This document shows positions 48,909 to 59,847 of a stretch of 64,000 nucleotides of DNA, piece after piece (the first letter of the stretch is position 1; the number at the start of each line of letters is the position of its first letter). Position numbers and translations under genes: made by a program. Origin of the DNA: Toxonevra muliebris (Eukaryota; Arthropoda; Insecta; Diptera; Pallopteridae); assembly GCA_963691655.1 (NCBI GenBank), contig OY829326.1:138712998-138776997 (forward strand), in the 5' to 3' direction. The notes below the pieces were generated by a model. That model was not told where the DNA came from. It worked only from the letters and a program-made list of their open reading frames with translations, and ran no database searches.

Positions 48909-49550
48909 GTTAAAAAAACCTGGAGAGTTATTATGGAATTGCAAAAAGAAGGTGCTACATTGAAATTACGTCAACAACTTTTTGAAGAGGCGGAATTCTC
49001 GATGGAATTTTTGAATATGATCATTTCTGGATTTGAACCATATCGCACTTTGTGGTTAACCTGTTCTGATTTTGTAAAACTGGAGGAAGCTACTACCGGT
49101 AATCCAATTATAGGTGTTGAATTAGAAGAGGTGTGGCGTTCCATAGAAGAGATTCGTTCTTCTTTGGAAAAATCTCACCAGACATTTGGTGAAAAGCCCG
49201 AAGTTCAAAGTGTTGCAACCGCATATCTTGAGAAGCTTCTTCATTTTGTACCCGTGTTTAATTGTATTAAATGGTTGAAGAACGAACATTGGTTATATTT
49301 ACATTGGCAAGAGTTGGGTACCCGTTCAGGCATGGAAATAAAATATTCAGCCGCAATGAATTTCCATTATCTGATGCGTAAGGGTATAATGGAACATTTA
49401 GATTTGGTTGAGGAGATATCAGATAAAGCCGAACATGAGGCAGATGCCATAAGAAAAGCCTTCGAAGAAGAAGAACGTCGAAGGGAGGAGGAGCTTCAGG
49501 CTATAATAAAGAGGAAGGCACTTCGAAAATGTCGCAACGATATTTTATAA
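48909..49550 (+). CDS. Axonemal dynein heavy-chain tail protein, exon 2 (residues 867-1079, stop)
   Basis: The exon starts after the acceptor ccgtag (48903-48908) in phase 0 with 'VKKTWRVIMELQ'. It corresponds to the first part of the dynein linker (DHC_N2): 'FEPYRTLWLTCSDFVKLEEA', 'EVQSVATAYLEKLLHFVPVF', 'NEHWLYLHWQELG' (family 'RHW..L') and 'IMEHLDLVEEISDKAEHEAD'. Where full-length heavy chains continue with 'KEY.LEKAL..M..EW', this protein turns into a charged stretch (FEEEERRREEELQAIIKRKA) and stops at 49548-49550. No GTRAGT-type donor is present near the end, and AATAAA follows at 49718 and 49752. The predicted protein is 1,079 aa instead of about 4,000 or more and lacks all AAA+ motor, stalk and microtubule-binding parts. 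Confidence 0.87.
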   Translation, partial: VKKTWRVIMELQKEGATLKLRQQLFEEAEFSMEFLNMIISGFEPYRTLWLTCSDFVKLEEATTGNPIIGVELEEVWRSIEEIRSSLEKSHQTFGEKPEVQSVATAYLEKLLHFVPVFNCIKWLKNEHWLYLHWQELGTRSGMEIKYSAAMNFHYLMRKGIMEHLDLVEEISDKAEHEADAIRKAFEEEERRREEELQAIIKRKALRKCRNDIL

Positions 49551-49760
49551 ATAACTTTTTTGTATAATATATACTTACATAACCTATGTATGAATTTTTC
49601 TTGAATATATTTTATGAAATGTTATGTGCGGCATAATATATCGAATGCCATTACCAAAAAAATTAAGTCCGATTGCGCTCACAGTAATTGTAGGCCTATT
49701 AAACGACATTTCGAAAAAATAAATATATCCATTTGGAAAAATATTTTTTATAATAAAGCA
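49551..49760 (+). terminator. 3' UTR and poly(A) signals of the dynein tail gene
   Basis: AATAAA at 49718-49723 and 49752-49757, 170-200 nt after the stop, fit a normal transcript end. This supports the stop at 49550 as the true end of the gene. Confidence 0.5.
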
Positions 49761-50242
49761 TGTTTCAATGGCGTTGAAAAAGGTTATTATTTATCTGAAA
49801 ATAAAAAATCACATTTTTTCTAAAGTTAGGGCTCGATTTTTTCCTACATAAAAAATAACTTTAACTTCAAGGATATCGCTAAATTTGTTTGACATATTTT
49901 TTATAACTATTTCTTTTAGAATTTCAAGGTCATTAATTAAAAAAGGTAAAAGTTTTAAAATATCTTCGTCGAATTTTTTTATGAGGATTAACTTGTCTTC
50001 ATGAATATGAATATCGTGCAATTTCATATGATTGTATTAAATTCACATTCACATAAACAACATGCATACCCTACGGCAAAAATAAATTTACATTTCGCTG
50101 CTATTAATGTCTTATTTTGGACACGAGAGTTGGGAACTAAAGGTATAAATAGACCGAGCTTACACCACGCCATGTAACACGACGTGTTGCCTTTGTGTGC
50201 ACATTTATCGCGCGCACACGCAACGATAAATACAATAAATTC
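49761..50242. other. Intergenic, no gene recognised
   Basis: An AT-rich 72-codon open frame on the - strand (49809-50027, amphipathic, no known domain) is the only structure. I do not call it a gene. A partly palindromic GC-rich patch with 'gtgtgcacatttatcgcgcg' sits just before the next MITE. Confidence 0.45.
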
Positions 50243-50416
50243 TTAGTGGCTGTTCATACGGGCGCAAGCATGAACGCCTGTCTGAAAGAGAGAGGTAGAG
50301 AAAATAGGTATTTAGAAAAAGTCAGGCAAGTTTATATCTCTTTCTTACTACCTATTTTTTCTACCTTTCTCTTTCAGACAGGCGTTCATGCTTGCGCCCG
50401 TTTGAACAGCCACTAA
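50243..50416. repeat. Near-perfect palindromic MITE
   Basis: Arms of about 65 bp: ttagtggctgttcatacggg (50243) with its complement ending cagccactaa (50416), continuing through 'gcaagcatgaacgcctgtct' and 'agagaaaataggta'. The loop is about 40 nt. A diverged fragment of the same end ('gtggctgttcacacgggagc') lies at 38082-38101. There is no coding. The family is unassigned. Confidence 0.85.
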
Positions 50417-50742
50417 CTCAATGAAAAAAACTAGACACGAGTCGCGAAGTAACTTCGGTACGACAAAACATAACACGCTGAACCAAATCAAGTGCATCGA
50501 CAGCATTGAATAGCGTGGCGTGTTGGAAATATATTTTTTCACTTTAAATCCATTCTTAAGATGTTAGGAAGCTACATACAAGTCAAAGATTGATTAAGTT
50601 TAGGAATTCCGAACGTCCACTGTATTATTTTTTTCGGGTCATGCCAGAACTTTGAAAAATTCAGCAAAATTTTCTTTAAATTAGCTTCTTGAAGAATCTT
50701 CCACTTCAAAAATTCTTGGGCAGAAATAACCTTTCTACAGAG
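50417..50742. other. Intergenic, nothing recognised
   Basis: No gene seen. A 'gcgtggcgtgttgg' motif near 50512-50526 is roughly complementary to 'acaccacgccatgtaacacg' near 50162, so the palindromic MITE may sit inside an older inverted-repeat element. Confidence 0.35.
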
Positions 50743-50744
50743 TA

Positions 50745-52139
50745 GGGGAGAGGGTCCCAAGATGGACATTGAGTATAAAATTTTTGCATAACACAGCAGC
50801 AACTCCTGCTTTATGTCATTGTTGACGTTTGCATAGACGCAGATTTTCATGCACATTCGAAGAGAAAACACCTGCCTGTTTTTCTGCTATTTAAACATAC
50901 GACGTGAATTTTCTTTCGAAAAGTTTTCCGACAATCTTTAGTTACGTCAGTAAAGTTATCTAAATTTGTGATTCCGAACAGATAAGCATGGCTGTAATCC
51001 TATTTGTTTATCGTATAATAATATTCTAAAATGATTTGATTGATATTGTGTTTGTGTGCAAATTTTACTGATGCTCAAAAAAAAAACATCGTGCTCCCAA
51101 AGTTAGGCATTTTGGTGACCCTAAGATGGACATGTATATGTTTCATTGCTGTTGAAAACAAAAATTAAATATAGCAACGAGGCATGCGTCGAAGCGTTTT
51201 TTATGCCAATTAAATATTTCTACATTTAAAACTGTCGTCATATAAGCGTATATCAGATTGTGCTACTATTGACTTTGGAAACTGGTACAAGTTTTTAAAG
51301 TCGGAAATGTTGGTGTGGTGATAGTTGGTAGAACGCTCGAAATACCAAGATAAAGTTTGAAAATAGATATCAAAAAAATCGAAGGAAATGAAAATGTAAA
51401 TCTATAATTGTAAAAAATGCGCTCGTGATGAAAAATAGGCAAAGTCTTCGGTCAAAAAGACCGAAAAAAAAACAAAACAATAAGAGCAACCAACGCCGCG
51501 AAAGTATTTAGAAAGAAAGTCGACAGAAAAATATCTATCATCTCAAGATGAAGATTTTTGTATGATCTGTCTAAAACTAATGCGAGCAATATGATTGCGT
51601 GCCACGAGTGTATAGTGCGCCAAAATTAGCGGTCCCGGGTATAAATATCCAAACTGTGACTCAAATGATTCTGCCTAAAATTTGTATGCTATTTCTCTGA
51701 ATAAATAAATCTGAATAAGTCTTTACACGGTATGTATTTTTGATTTTACAGTGAATTTTTAAGTGATATCCATCTTTGGGCCACTTTTTCGGGTATAAAT
51801 ATCCGAGCTGTGACTCAAATGATTCTGCCTAAAATTTGTATGCTATTTCTTTGAATAAATAAATCTGAATAAATCTTTAACCGGTATTTATTTTTGATTT
51901 TTCACTGAATTTTTAAGTGATATCCTTCTTGGGGCCACTTTTTTGAAAATCGAAATTATTAACAATTTTGAAATATACTTAAAAAAAGTTTGGGGAACTA
52001 AATAAAAATTTAGCTCTGTGGCTAAAAAATATCCAACTTATTGTACTTTCATACGGTATATAGCATTTTAAGATATCTTATTCAGCTTGTGTTCTAGAAC
52101 ATTATCTCAATACTATGTCCATCTTGGGGCCCTCTCCCC
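50745..52139 (+). mobile_element. Pogo-like (Tc1/mariner superfamily) relic with long TIRs
   Basis: Ends: ggggagagggtcccaagatg (50745) and the complement of catcttggggccctctcccc (to 52139), matching over about 25 bp with one difference. TA lies outside each (50743-50744 and 52140-52141). Near 51545-51660 the + strand reads 'SQDEDFCMICLKLM', 'MIACHEC' and 'YKYPNCD', a Cys-x2-Cys..Cys/His pattern like the zinc-finger tail of many pogo/jerky-type transposases. The rest of the transposase is gone. The family call is an inference. Confidence 0.65.
51636..51943. repeat. Two-copy tandem duplication, 154-bp unit
   Basis: 'cgggtataaatatcc' begins at 51636 and again at 51790. The two units are nearly identical through 'tgactcaaatgattctgcct' and 'gtgatatcc' to 'ggccacttttt'. 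The duplication lies inside the pogo-like relic and repeats its last zinc-finger-like codons. Confidence 0.9.
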
Positions 52140-52141
52140 TA

Positions 52142-53250
52142 TTTAATTACAGATAACAACACTGTTTTTACTTTAGTAAATTTTGTAGTTATATGTTTCT
52201 TTTTCAATAAAATTTGTATTCAAAAATAATTTTTAAACATTTTTATCAACAGAAATAATTTTAAATGTTATCTCATGACAATGTACTAAAAACATTTAAA
52301 TATACTATTTAAGTGTAAAATTTCTATTTGCATACAATGCCGGGATTTTTCACTTATAATGTAGACTAAATGTATATTTGTATGCACGCACACATGTTTG
52401 AATGCAATAAATTTTGATATGCACCAACTATAAATGTGAAGACGGAGACAGAGAGCATTAAAGTATTTTAAGTGCATACAATTTTATTTTTATGCTGTAT
52501 TTCACAATGTGACAGCAAAATGCTTGTCATGTGATTGTCATGCATAATCGTCGCTGGTTAAAATTATATAGATTTTATGCAAAACTGCGTTTAAGTTGTT
52601 CAGAGATTTATGCCAAATAAACAAAAAAAAAAAATAAAAGACACTAAATTTGAACTTAAATTTGAAATTTAAATGCTCACTAACAACGAAACTTTATAAA
52701 ATATATATCCATAAATTGATATTTTATATAGAGTTAACCCAGATTATATATTTTGGCACTTCTATATCTAGAACGGAGCAGTTAAGAGTGTATTAATTTT
52801 TTATATTACCCCTGTGACCCCTCCTCATCGGTTGGTATTGAGTTTGGTTTGGCCCACCTCAGTATGTAAAGTTTAAGGAAATATTTCTATTTCAAATCTC
52901 TTATGTTTTCATATGTAAATTAATATTGATGCGATCTCGTTGCTCTATGTCCAACGTAGTTACAAAATGAAAATAATTTGTGGCATCGGTGTAAAAAAAA
53001 CAGTAAAGGAAGGCATTGGGGGAAATGATCAGAATCCATTTGATTTTGTAAAAAATTATACAGTCCCTCCAAATGCAAGGAAAAATTATCATAATCCGAG
53101 CTAATGTAATTGTAAGTTGATCGTAATGCAAAACGCTAATTGGTTTTCAGATTGTTATTATAACTACACAATAAAGCTTTGCCAGTTGCCTCAGCTATGA
53201 GCGAGCTGAAACCAGTTGGTAAGGACAAGCTCCCCTTTACCTGGTAACAT
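52142..53250. other. Intergenic, nothing recognised
   Basis: AT-rich DNA without coding or repeat signals that I can support. Confidence 0.5.
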
Positions 53251-53252
53251 CA

Positions 53253-53800
53253 GGACCGTAGCCGTAGCGTTGGGGGGGGGGGGATTTTCATTCGACGAAA
53301 ATATTCATATAAAAATTTTATGAAACTGATGTTTAAATACAATAAATTACATACGATGATGCATTTGATGGACCCGATCAGACTAGGGAGAAAAATGGAT
53401 AAATGTCTTAAAGGTTTAGGAAAAATTTTTGTTTCCGAATTTTCTTAATCTTAACCTAAAAAAATGGCCGAAAATGACAAAAAAAATTCACAGAATAATC
53501 AATTTACATTTTTTCAAATAAATATTATTCAATGTGGATTTCAATACATTTTTTATCGTGAAAGACATAATTTCGATAACTCATTGACTTGCCATTACTG
53601 ATAATGAACCCAACCTCAAAAAAATGATCAAAAATGCCAAAAATAGTCAGAGACTAGTTTTTTTCAAATGATTATCAGTGGGAATTTGGGGAGCCCGGAT
53701 GAGGTTGGCATATATTCCCTAAATTCGTGCAGTCACAGCATTGAAATCTTCCGAGTCGGGTGCTCTGAGCAATAATGGGTTAAAGAATTAATTATATTTT
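53253..53800 (-). mobile_element. hAT-like MITE family, copy A (one end missing)
   Basis: It starts 'ggaccgtagccgtagcg' and a 12-base G run (53272-53283), then follows the reverse complement of the complete copy at 59936-60981 through 'aacctaaaaaaatggccgaa', 'ttcacagaataatcaattta' and 'gagcaataatgggtta'. The other terminus is not recognised. Confidence 0.75.
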
Positions 53801-55365
53801 AAGATTAAGAACTTTGATGCTTATTCAATAACACTGTCCTGCATGGGTTTGGTGAACAATATTGTTCCTATTTATAATTTATAACTTTCATTCATGTTTG
53901 TAAGTCCCGTGGTCCTACTTCAAACTTAAAAACGATATTCTGGCGAATATTAAAAAATAGACTGTGATCGGATAGAACTTGAGGCTTATGTATGTCACTC
54001 TACATAATTACCACATTGAGTTGTTGTATTGATTAAATTGTTGTTCCAAGCACATAATGAAAAAATAAATTGTCCGAAAAAGAAAAGTGTGAATTGTATT
54101 GTGTATTGTGTAAATGCACAAGTGACGGGCAATATCAAAAAATACTCAAATGCTACGTATTTGATTCTAAGATTTACGCCACAACTTCCATCCCTAATAT
54201 ACGAACACATACATAAAAATATGAAAGCATAAATGTGTGCATATAAGTGTGAATGTGCACTCTCTTTCAAGATGATTTTGCATCAACATTTTAGCTCTCT
54301 ATTGACAATAAATCAATCAATCAATTTACAATAATTTTATAAGAGCATGCACATATGTTGAGTATAAAAGAATGATTTTTAAGCGAAATAAACACGTGCC
54401 ATATGGCACTTAAAAAAATAAAAACAAAATTAGAACAAAACGGATAAAAAAAAAAAAATCACAATGCACGCTAAGCTAAACATTTGAGTTTTTCGTGGTA
54501 TAAAACAACAAAAGTTTAAAGTTTACATCAAGGACAAAAACATTTTGAAGTTCAAATTTGCTTTTAAGCTTTTACTTGAAAGTATAAAACAAACATAAAT
54601 TTTAAAAGCATCCATTTTTATTATGCTTGTTTGCGTGTGTGTGTGTGTGTATGTGAGTTTGAGTATGTGTGCAGAAGTGTTAAACAACTGTTCATGCTTT
54701 AAGGGATACTTTTACGAACTCTAGGGTTGTATGAATATATCCGTAATGCTGCTGTTGCTCTGCGTTTGATGATTATCAAAATTTATATGTTGCTACAGAA
54801 TTGTGATTTTTCTTCTTCTTGCAAACTACAGAACGTTACATACATAGTATACTTAAATGTTTACTATTTATTTTGTGTGGGTGTAGTATTAAGTGGACAA
54901 ATTTGTTGATGTCAAGCTGTAACCAAACACAAATTGTCATGTAAGATTTAAAATCGTATAACAAAGTTGAACGAAATAATTTAAAAAGAGTTGTTTACCT
55001 TGAACATACGTGACGGATGAGCAACTTGAATTGATACTTGTATATGATAGGAATTTTTATTTGTAAAAATTTATTATAGGATATTGGTAGTCATGATGCA
55101 GATATATATGCGTAGAAGCCTTGGGCAAATTAAGAAGTTAGATGCAGTTTGATCGCGTACATAATTTGTTGGAAAGAAGATAGATAACATAAAACTTATT
55201 AAGGGTATTCATGTAAGCAGATAAGTTTACAAACTTTTCCAAAATTTTTTGTTTGTAAAAAAGAAGAAGCATTAACATAACTATAAATAGAATTACCGTG
55301 TGCAGAAAAGTAGCTGAAAACGAGTGTGGGAAATAGTTACAGATAACTAAACAATTTTTTGATTA
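53801..55365. other. Intergenic, simple repeats only
   Basis: A (gt)n stretch at about 54635-54650 and short AT-rich repeats. No gene was recognised on either strand. Confidence 0.5.
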
Positions 55366-55369
55366 TGAT

Positions 55370-55510
55370 ATTGGTTACAGATAACCAAAAAACAAAAATA
55401 TTTTGGTGGTGATAATTGTAATGGGTAACCAAAATAAAATTTTTCGCTGTGACATTGATTATGGGTAATCAATATGAAATTTTGGTTTCAATAATTGTTA
55501 TGGGCAAAAT
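55370..55510. repeat. Degenerate tandem repeat (ggtaaccaaaataaaatttt type)
   Basis: About three imperfect units of roughly 50 bp, each with 'gttay(r)gryaacca' and 'aaaatwtttt'. This is a minor local duplication. Confidence 0.5.
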
Positions 55511-55544
55511 TTTTTATTTCAATATATTACCAAACAAGGACAGT

Positions 55545-55738
55545 GCTTAGCACTTATGCATATCCGCAAAAGGAATCTAGGGGAGCATCAAATACCAGAT
55601 GCTAATCTAAGCTCCATAGAAAAAGGATTAATACTAAAATTTCTATCGGAGGCCGGACTTATGGAAAAACTATAAGTCTACGAAGGGGCACAATAGATCT
55701 CAAGGTCGCAGTATACTCCCATCAATAATAATAATAAT
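55545..55738 (+). mobile_element. 3' end of an I/LOA-like non-LTR retrotransposon with AAT tail
   Basis: The + strand reads 'QCLALMHIRKRNLGEHQIPD', then 'SIEKGLILKFLSEAGLMEKL' and a stop. This resembles the end of the RNase H-containing ORF2 in I/LOA-type LINEs. It is followed by 'gatctcaaggtcgcagtata' and an (AAT)n tail at 55724-55738. A 5'-truncated LINE copy with its 3' simple-repeat tail is the natural reading. Confidence 0.6.
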
Positions 55739-55930
55739 TACCAAAAATATTATATTCATGGTCTGTAACTCACCGCTGTGATTTTAAGCCGGAACCTTAA
55801 AAAACAAACAAAAAAACAAACTTACTTGCCAGCAGAGCTGTAAAAGAATGCAATAAATTGAAGATATAAGTCACAAATGAATAATAAATTTTGATTGCAG
55901 TTATTGAATAACATGTTTGACTCCAAAAAT

Positions 55931-56440
55931 GGAGTCGCCGATTGGTTATTCATTTAGAAAACTTTTTGTTAGAGTCAAGGGAATGAAATCTTTTTTTGAA
56001 ATCGTGAGACTGCAAATCTTATGACTCCAAAATCATAACTGCTTTAAAGTTACTTGAAGTCACTTGGAGTCACTTGAATACCCTTGAATTAAAAACGGAG
56101 TCGCCGATTGGTTATTCATTTAGAAAACTTTTTGTTAGAGTCAAGGGAATGAAATCTTTTTTTGAAATCGTGATACTGCAAATCTTATGACTCCAAAATC
56201 ATAACTGCTTTAAAGTCACTTGAAGTCACTTGGAGTCACTTGAATACCCTTGAACTCAAATGCAGTCATTTGGAGTCAATTGCAATATGAAGTCAATTGG
56301 AGTCACTTGAAGTCTTTTGGAGTCAATTGGGATTTTGAAGTCAATTGGAGTCAGTTGAAGTTATTTGGAGTCAATTGGGAATTTGAAGTCAATTGGAGTC
56401 ACTTGGAGTCATTTGGAATCAAATGAAATGTGAAGTCAAT
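55931..56440. repeat. Tandem repeat: 166-bp unit twice, then GGAGTCA-type short array
   Basis: 'ggagtcgccgattggttatt' occurs at 55931 and 56097. The two 166-bp units differ at only a few bases. From about 56190 to 56440 the unit's end expands into a short array of 'tcaattggagtcacttgaag'-type repeats (8-10 bp core tggagtcaN). It has the look of a young satellite seed. No coding. Confidence 0.9.
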
Positions 56441-57214
56441 TTTAATATAAGAATGTAAACAAAATACAATATTTACAAGTTTTAGTAAAAATCTGACTAA
56501 AAATCTCTTTAAAATAAATTATGACATGAAAGAAAAAATAACACTTCAATTTGCATTGTGATTCGAAGTACTTGGCTAGAATTATGAACAAATGGGAGCT
56601 GTGTCATTGCCTAAGAGGGATTAAAAAATTAAATAAGTTTTTGAAATTGAAACAAATACTCGAAACAAAAATTTTAAAACATGTTAATTTTAATAAAAAT
56701 GTCATCAAAAAGGACATTTTTGAAGAGTAAGATAAAATTAGCCACAAATGGCTTCAAATTATTGAATACAAATAAAATATTATTAAAAAAAATTTTAAAA
56801 AATGTTTAAACTAGTATTGTAACATAAATTTTAGTTTAATTACAGATGCGCCATTTTCTTTGAATGATGAAATATTCTACTTTTTTGATTGCTTATTTTT
56901 CATTTTTGCTAATATTGTTATTGGACTAATATTTGTTTTCGAAACGTAAACACAATATATTCTTCAAATTATAAGCTTTTTTAACTTTTGTTCCAAAAGT
57001 TGTTTGACTTTTCGAGATATAACGCGATAAATACGACAAACTGAATTTTTTGTGAGGGTTTCCAATCTTTCCGTCTGGAGTGTATGCATACCAAATTTCA
57101 GTCGTTCTAGTGTTAAGGAACTCTTTATATTACGCTTTAATGTTTTTATGCTAAAATTTCTAAACTTGAAATCCAAACACCAAATGTGTACATTAAAAAA
57201 CCAATCATTTGTAA
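56441..57214. other. Intergenic, nothing recognised
   Basis: AT-rich sequence without recognised genes, TIRs or tandem structure. Confidence 0.5.
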
Positions 57215-58264
57215 AGGGTGGTCCAAAAGTTTCTTTACACCTGTTTTTGATATTCATCCAGCTTTGAGGCTAGACGCATTAGGTTTTCGCTGAACGTAAA
57301 ACGGATATATTTTTAACAATTTGTGTTGCATAAACTATAGCCTGTATACATTTAAATATTCAGTAGAAAATATTCTGTTGGTGGTGAGCGTTGAAAATGA
57401 AAACTTCAAATAATGACAATAAATTCATAAATTTCAATTACGAGCGAAATTTTCTAAAAGGTTTAATTTTGAAAAGACTAATGGTTTTTATAATAAAAAA
57501 TTTTGGGGAATGTTTGTGAGTTGCTAACATCAGCACTCCTTTTCACTCAAATTGAGTTTAAAATAAGGAGTGTAAAAATAAGTACTTTAAGCATTATTGG
57601 AATGTCAAATCCTGAAATCAGCAGGGCAGCTTCAGGTTTCCCGACCTACTGTAATTAAATGCGCTAATAGAGTTGATGGGGACGTAGCTGATTAACCAAG
57701 TTGTGGTCGGTGAATAGTATTGACATAGGAATTTGCTTTGCGCGTAAAGAAAAAAGTGAGGCGATCCACCGTTTTACGATACATCAAAAGCTGCCTCTAG
57801 AGTTAGCACGCCTATGTAAGACCCGTTAAGCTGCTTTTAACCTAAGAAAAGATAGTTGACCGTAAACAATACTGCAAAAGAGAGCATTTCTGTTGCAAAA
57901 AGATTCTTTAAAGAGGTCTGAACTGATTGGCCCAGAAATTTCGGAAACTTACACCCCATCGAAAACGTTTAGGCCAAGATTCAGCAGTCAGTATCACCAG
58001 TCCAGAAAGACAGCAGTTAATTGCCAGAATTAAGCAGGAGAGGAACTCCATTACGGACGAAAATATCATTGTTTTGTGTGATAGCTTCAAGTGCAGAGTA
58101 ATTGCCTGCCATGAAAAACGGGGTTCCATACAAAAGATTAAAATATTAAACTTATAAGATGAAATATTATGAAATATATTACAATCACTTTTTTTTTTTT
58201 AAATTATAATGCGTTTAAATTTTATAGCTACTTATATATTGTAAAGAAACTTTTGGACCACCCT
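57215..58264 (+). mobile_element. Tc1/Tc3-like transposon relic
   Basis: Perfect 25-bp TIRs: agggtggtccaaaagtttct (from 57215) and its complement ending ttttggaccaccct (58264). Inside, the + strand keeps an HTH-like 'MSNPEIS' (about 57601), 'DWPRNFGNLHPIENVW' (57927-57973; family 'WP..SPDLNPIENLW', third catalytic Glu) and 'IARIKQERNSITDENIIVLC', matching the C-terminal 'L...I..EW..I....L..L' part. The first two catalytic regions are unreadable. At 1.05 kb it is shorter than an intact element. Confidence 0.8.
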
Positions 58265-59465
58265 GGACTATCGAGCTAGTGACGAGATTTCGACTAATTT
58301 TTATTAGTTTTTGTACTAGAAAACTTTGAATTCAGACAAAGAAAGTCAGCCACAACCATGATTTTCTCCAAATTATAGAAAAAATCGTGCATTTTTTTAC
58401 CACAAAATTTAAAGCAGAAATGACTACCAAAAATATTTTTTAGCCAAACAACATTTAGACGGTGACACATGATCTACTTTATCCCGTGGCACTTTTTTAC
58501 ATTTTCAAGTTAAAAAAAAAAATTGTTTAATTTACTAAAAAACTACATAATGTAATTGCATTAAAATAACAAGTATAAAAATTGAAAAATCGGCAGTGGA
58601 AAATAATTTTTCTTGGCATCTAAAAAATCATTTAAAAAATCTGACACAAGTTTGCATAAATGAAAATTTATGGAGAAGCTAAAGGTTTATTACATTATTA
58701 CAGGTTATTACAGCAGCGAGCTCTTTCTCTTATGACATGCCCACAACATAAAATAACTAATGACCGACGTTGCCTCCATTTAATTATTTGTTATTAAGGT
58801 AGTCTCTTACGAGAACTTGTGAAAGCTTTTATCAATTTTTATATAATTTTCAGATTAATTAATGATCCCTTGGTGATATTAGATATACAAAATTAAGAAC
58901 CTATCTATTTTTAGGAAGTTATTCGTTATACTTACATGCATTTTTTTTTTTAAATGCTACTCTAATAACTCACAGTGGAAGTGGCGGTAATATTTATCTC
59001 ATTTACGAATATTTATTTTGTATAATATTTACATACATAAGCGTTCATATATCAAATTAATTTACCCATTATAATTGGATATTATAATACCAGGACAAAA
59101 TTTATGATTCAACGCAAAATTACTGCAATGTTTGCATTTCTACTTATATAGGAGTATATTACAAAATTAACATGTGTATGCGTGTGCACACAAATGAAAA
59201 ATTGAAAATTCCTTTATTATATTACATGTATTAGTAAAATCATAGCTATAAATTACATTAAAGATAACAAATTATGGAGAATTTGAATTTTGGATACTCT
59301 AAATACATATTTGCTATTGAAGCGTATGAAAATCAATTAAATTTTGTAATAAGTATTTCACATATTTTCATGTTGCACGTATCTAATTATAAAATAATAC
59401 GGGATGTCATATTCATTGCATTAGTAATACAGAAATTAGTAATAATAATATTGATTTGCTACATA
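58265..59465. other. Intergenic, nothing recognised
   Basis: AT-rich DNA. No coding or transposon termini were recognised apart from the Tc1 terminus that follows. Confidence 0.5.
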
Positions 59466-59847
59466 CAGTGCCGGTCATATCATTTGCAACTAAAATCACT
59501 TGTACTTTAAACGACTTCTGAAGTTCACTAAAATAATTTTTATCAAAAATCTTTTTTATTTAAAGCAAAGTGTATTTATTGCCATTTATTATAAAAAATT
59601 AAAAGTACAAAATTATGTTGCAAGTAAAAAAAGAAGAAAGAGGTCAAAACATTTGCAAATTATTAGCGATCACTGTTGCATATCTACGTGGCATTGGCTC
59701 TATTAAATATTTCGCCTGATCGATTCGAACTCGCTTCCATTGCTTTTGAACATCCTCATACAGATTCTCCAGTTTCTTAAACGTATTCGTGCCAATTTCT
59801 CGCTTCACGAGCATCCAATGGCTGTGAATTGGGCTTAGATTGAATGG

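Noticed and set aside
45023..49550. Possibility that the dynein tail is an ordinary pseudogene
   Set aside because: The 1,079-codon model has no internal stop or frameshift, a consensus donor and acceptor in matching phase, and poly(A) signals, unlike the many decayed elements around it.
49809..50027. 72-codon amphipathic open frame on the - strand near the dynein gene
   Set aside because: AT-rich, no family match, no promoter or splice support. Length is within what chance allows here.
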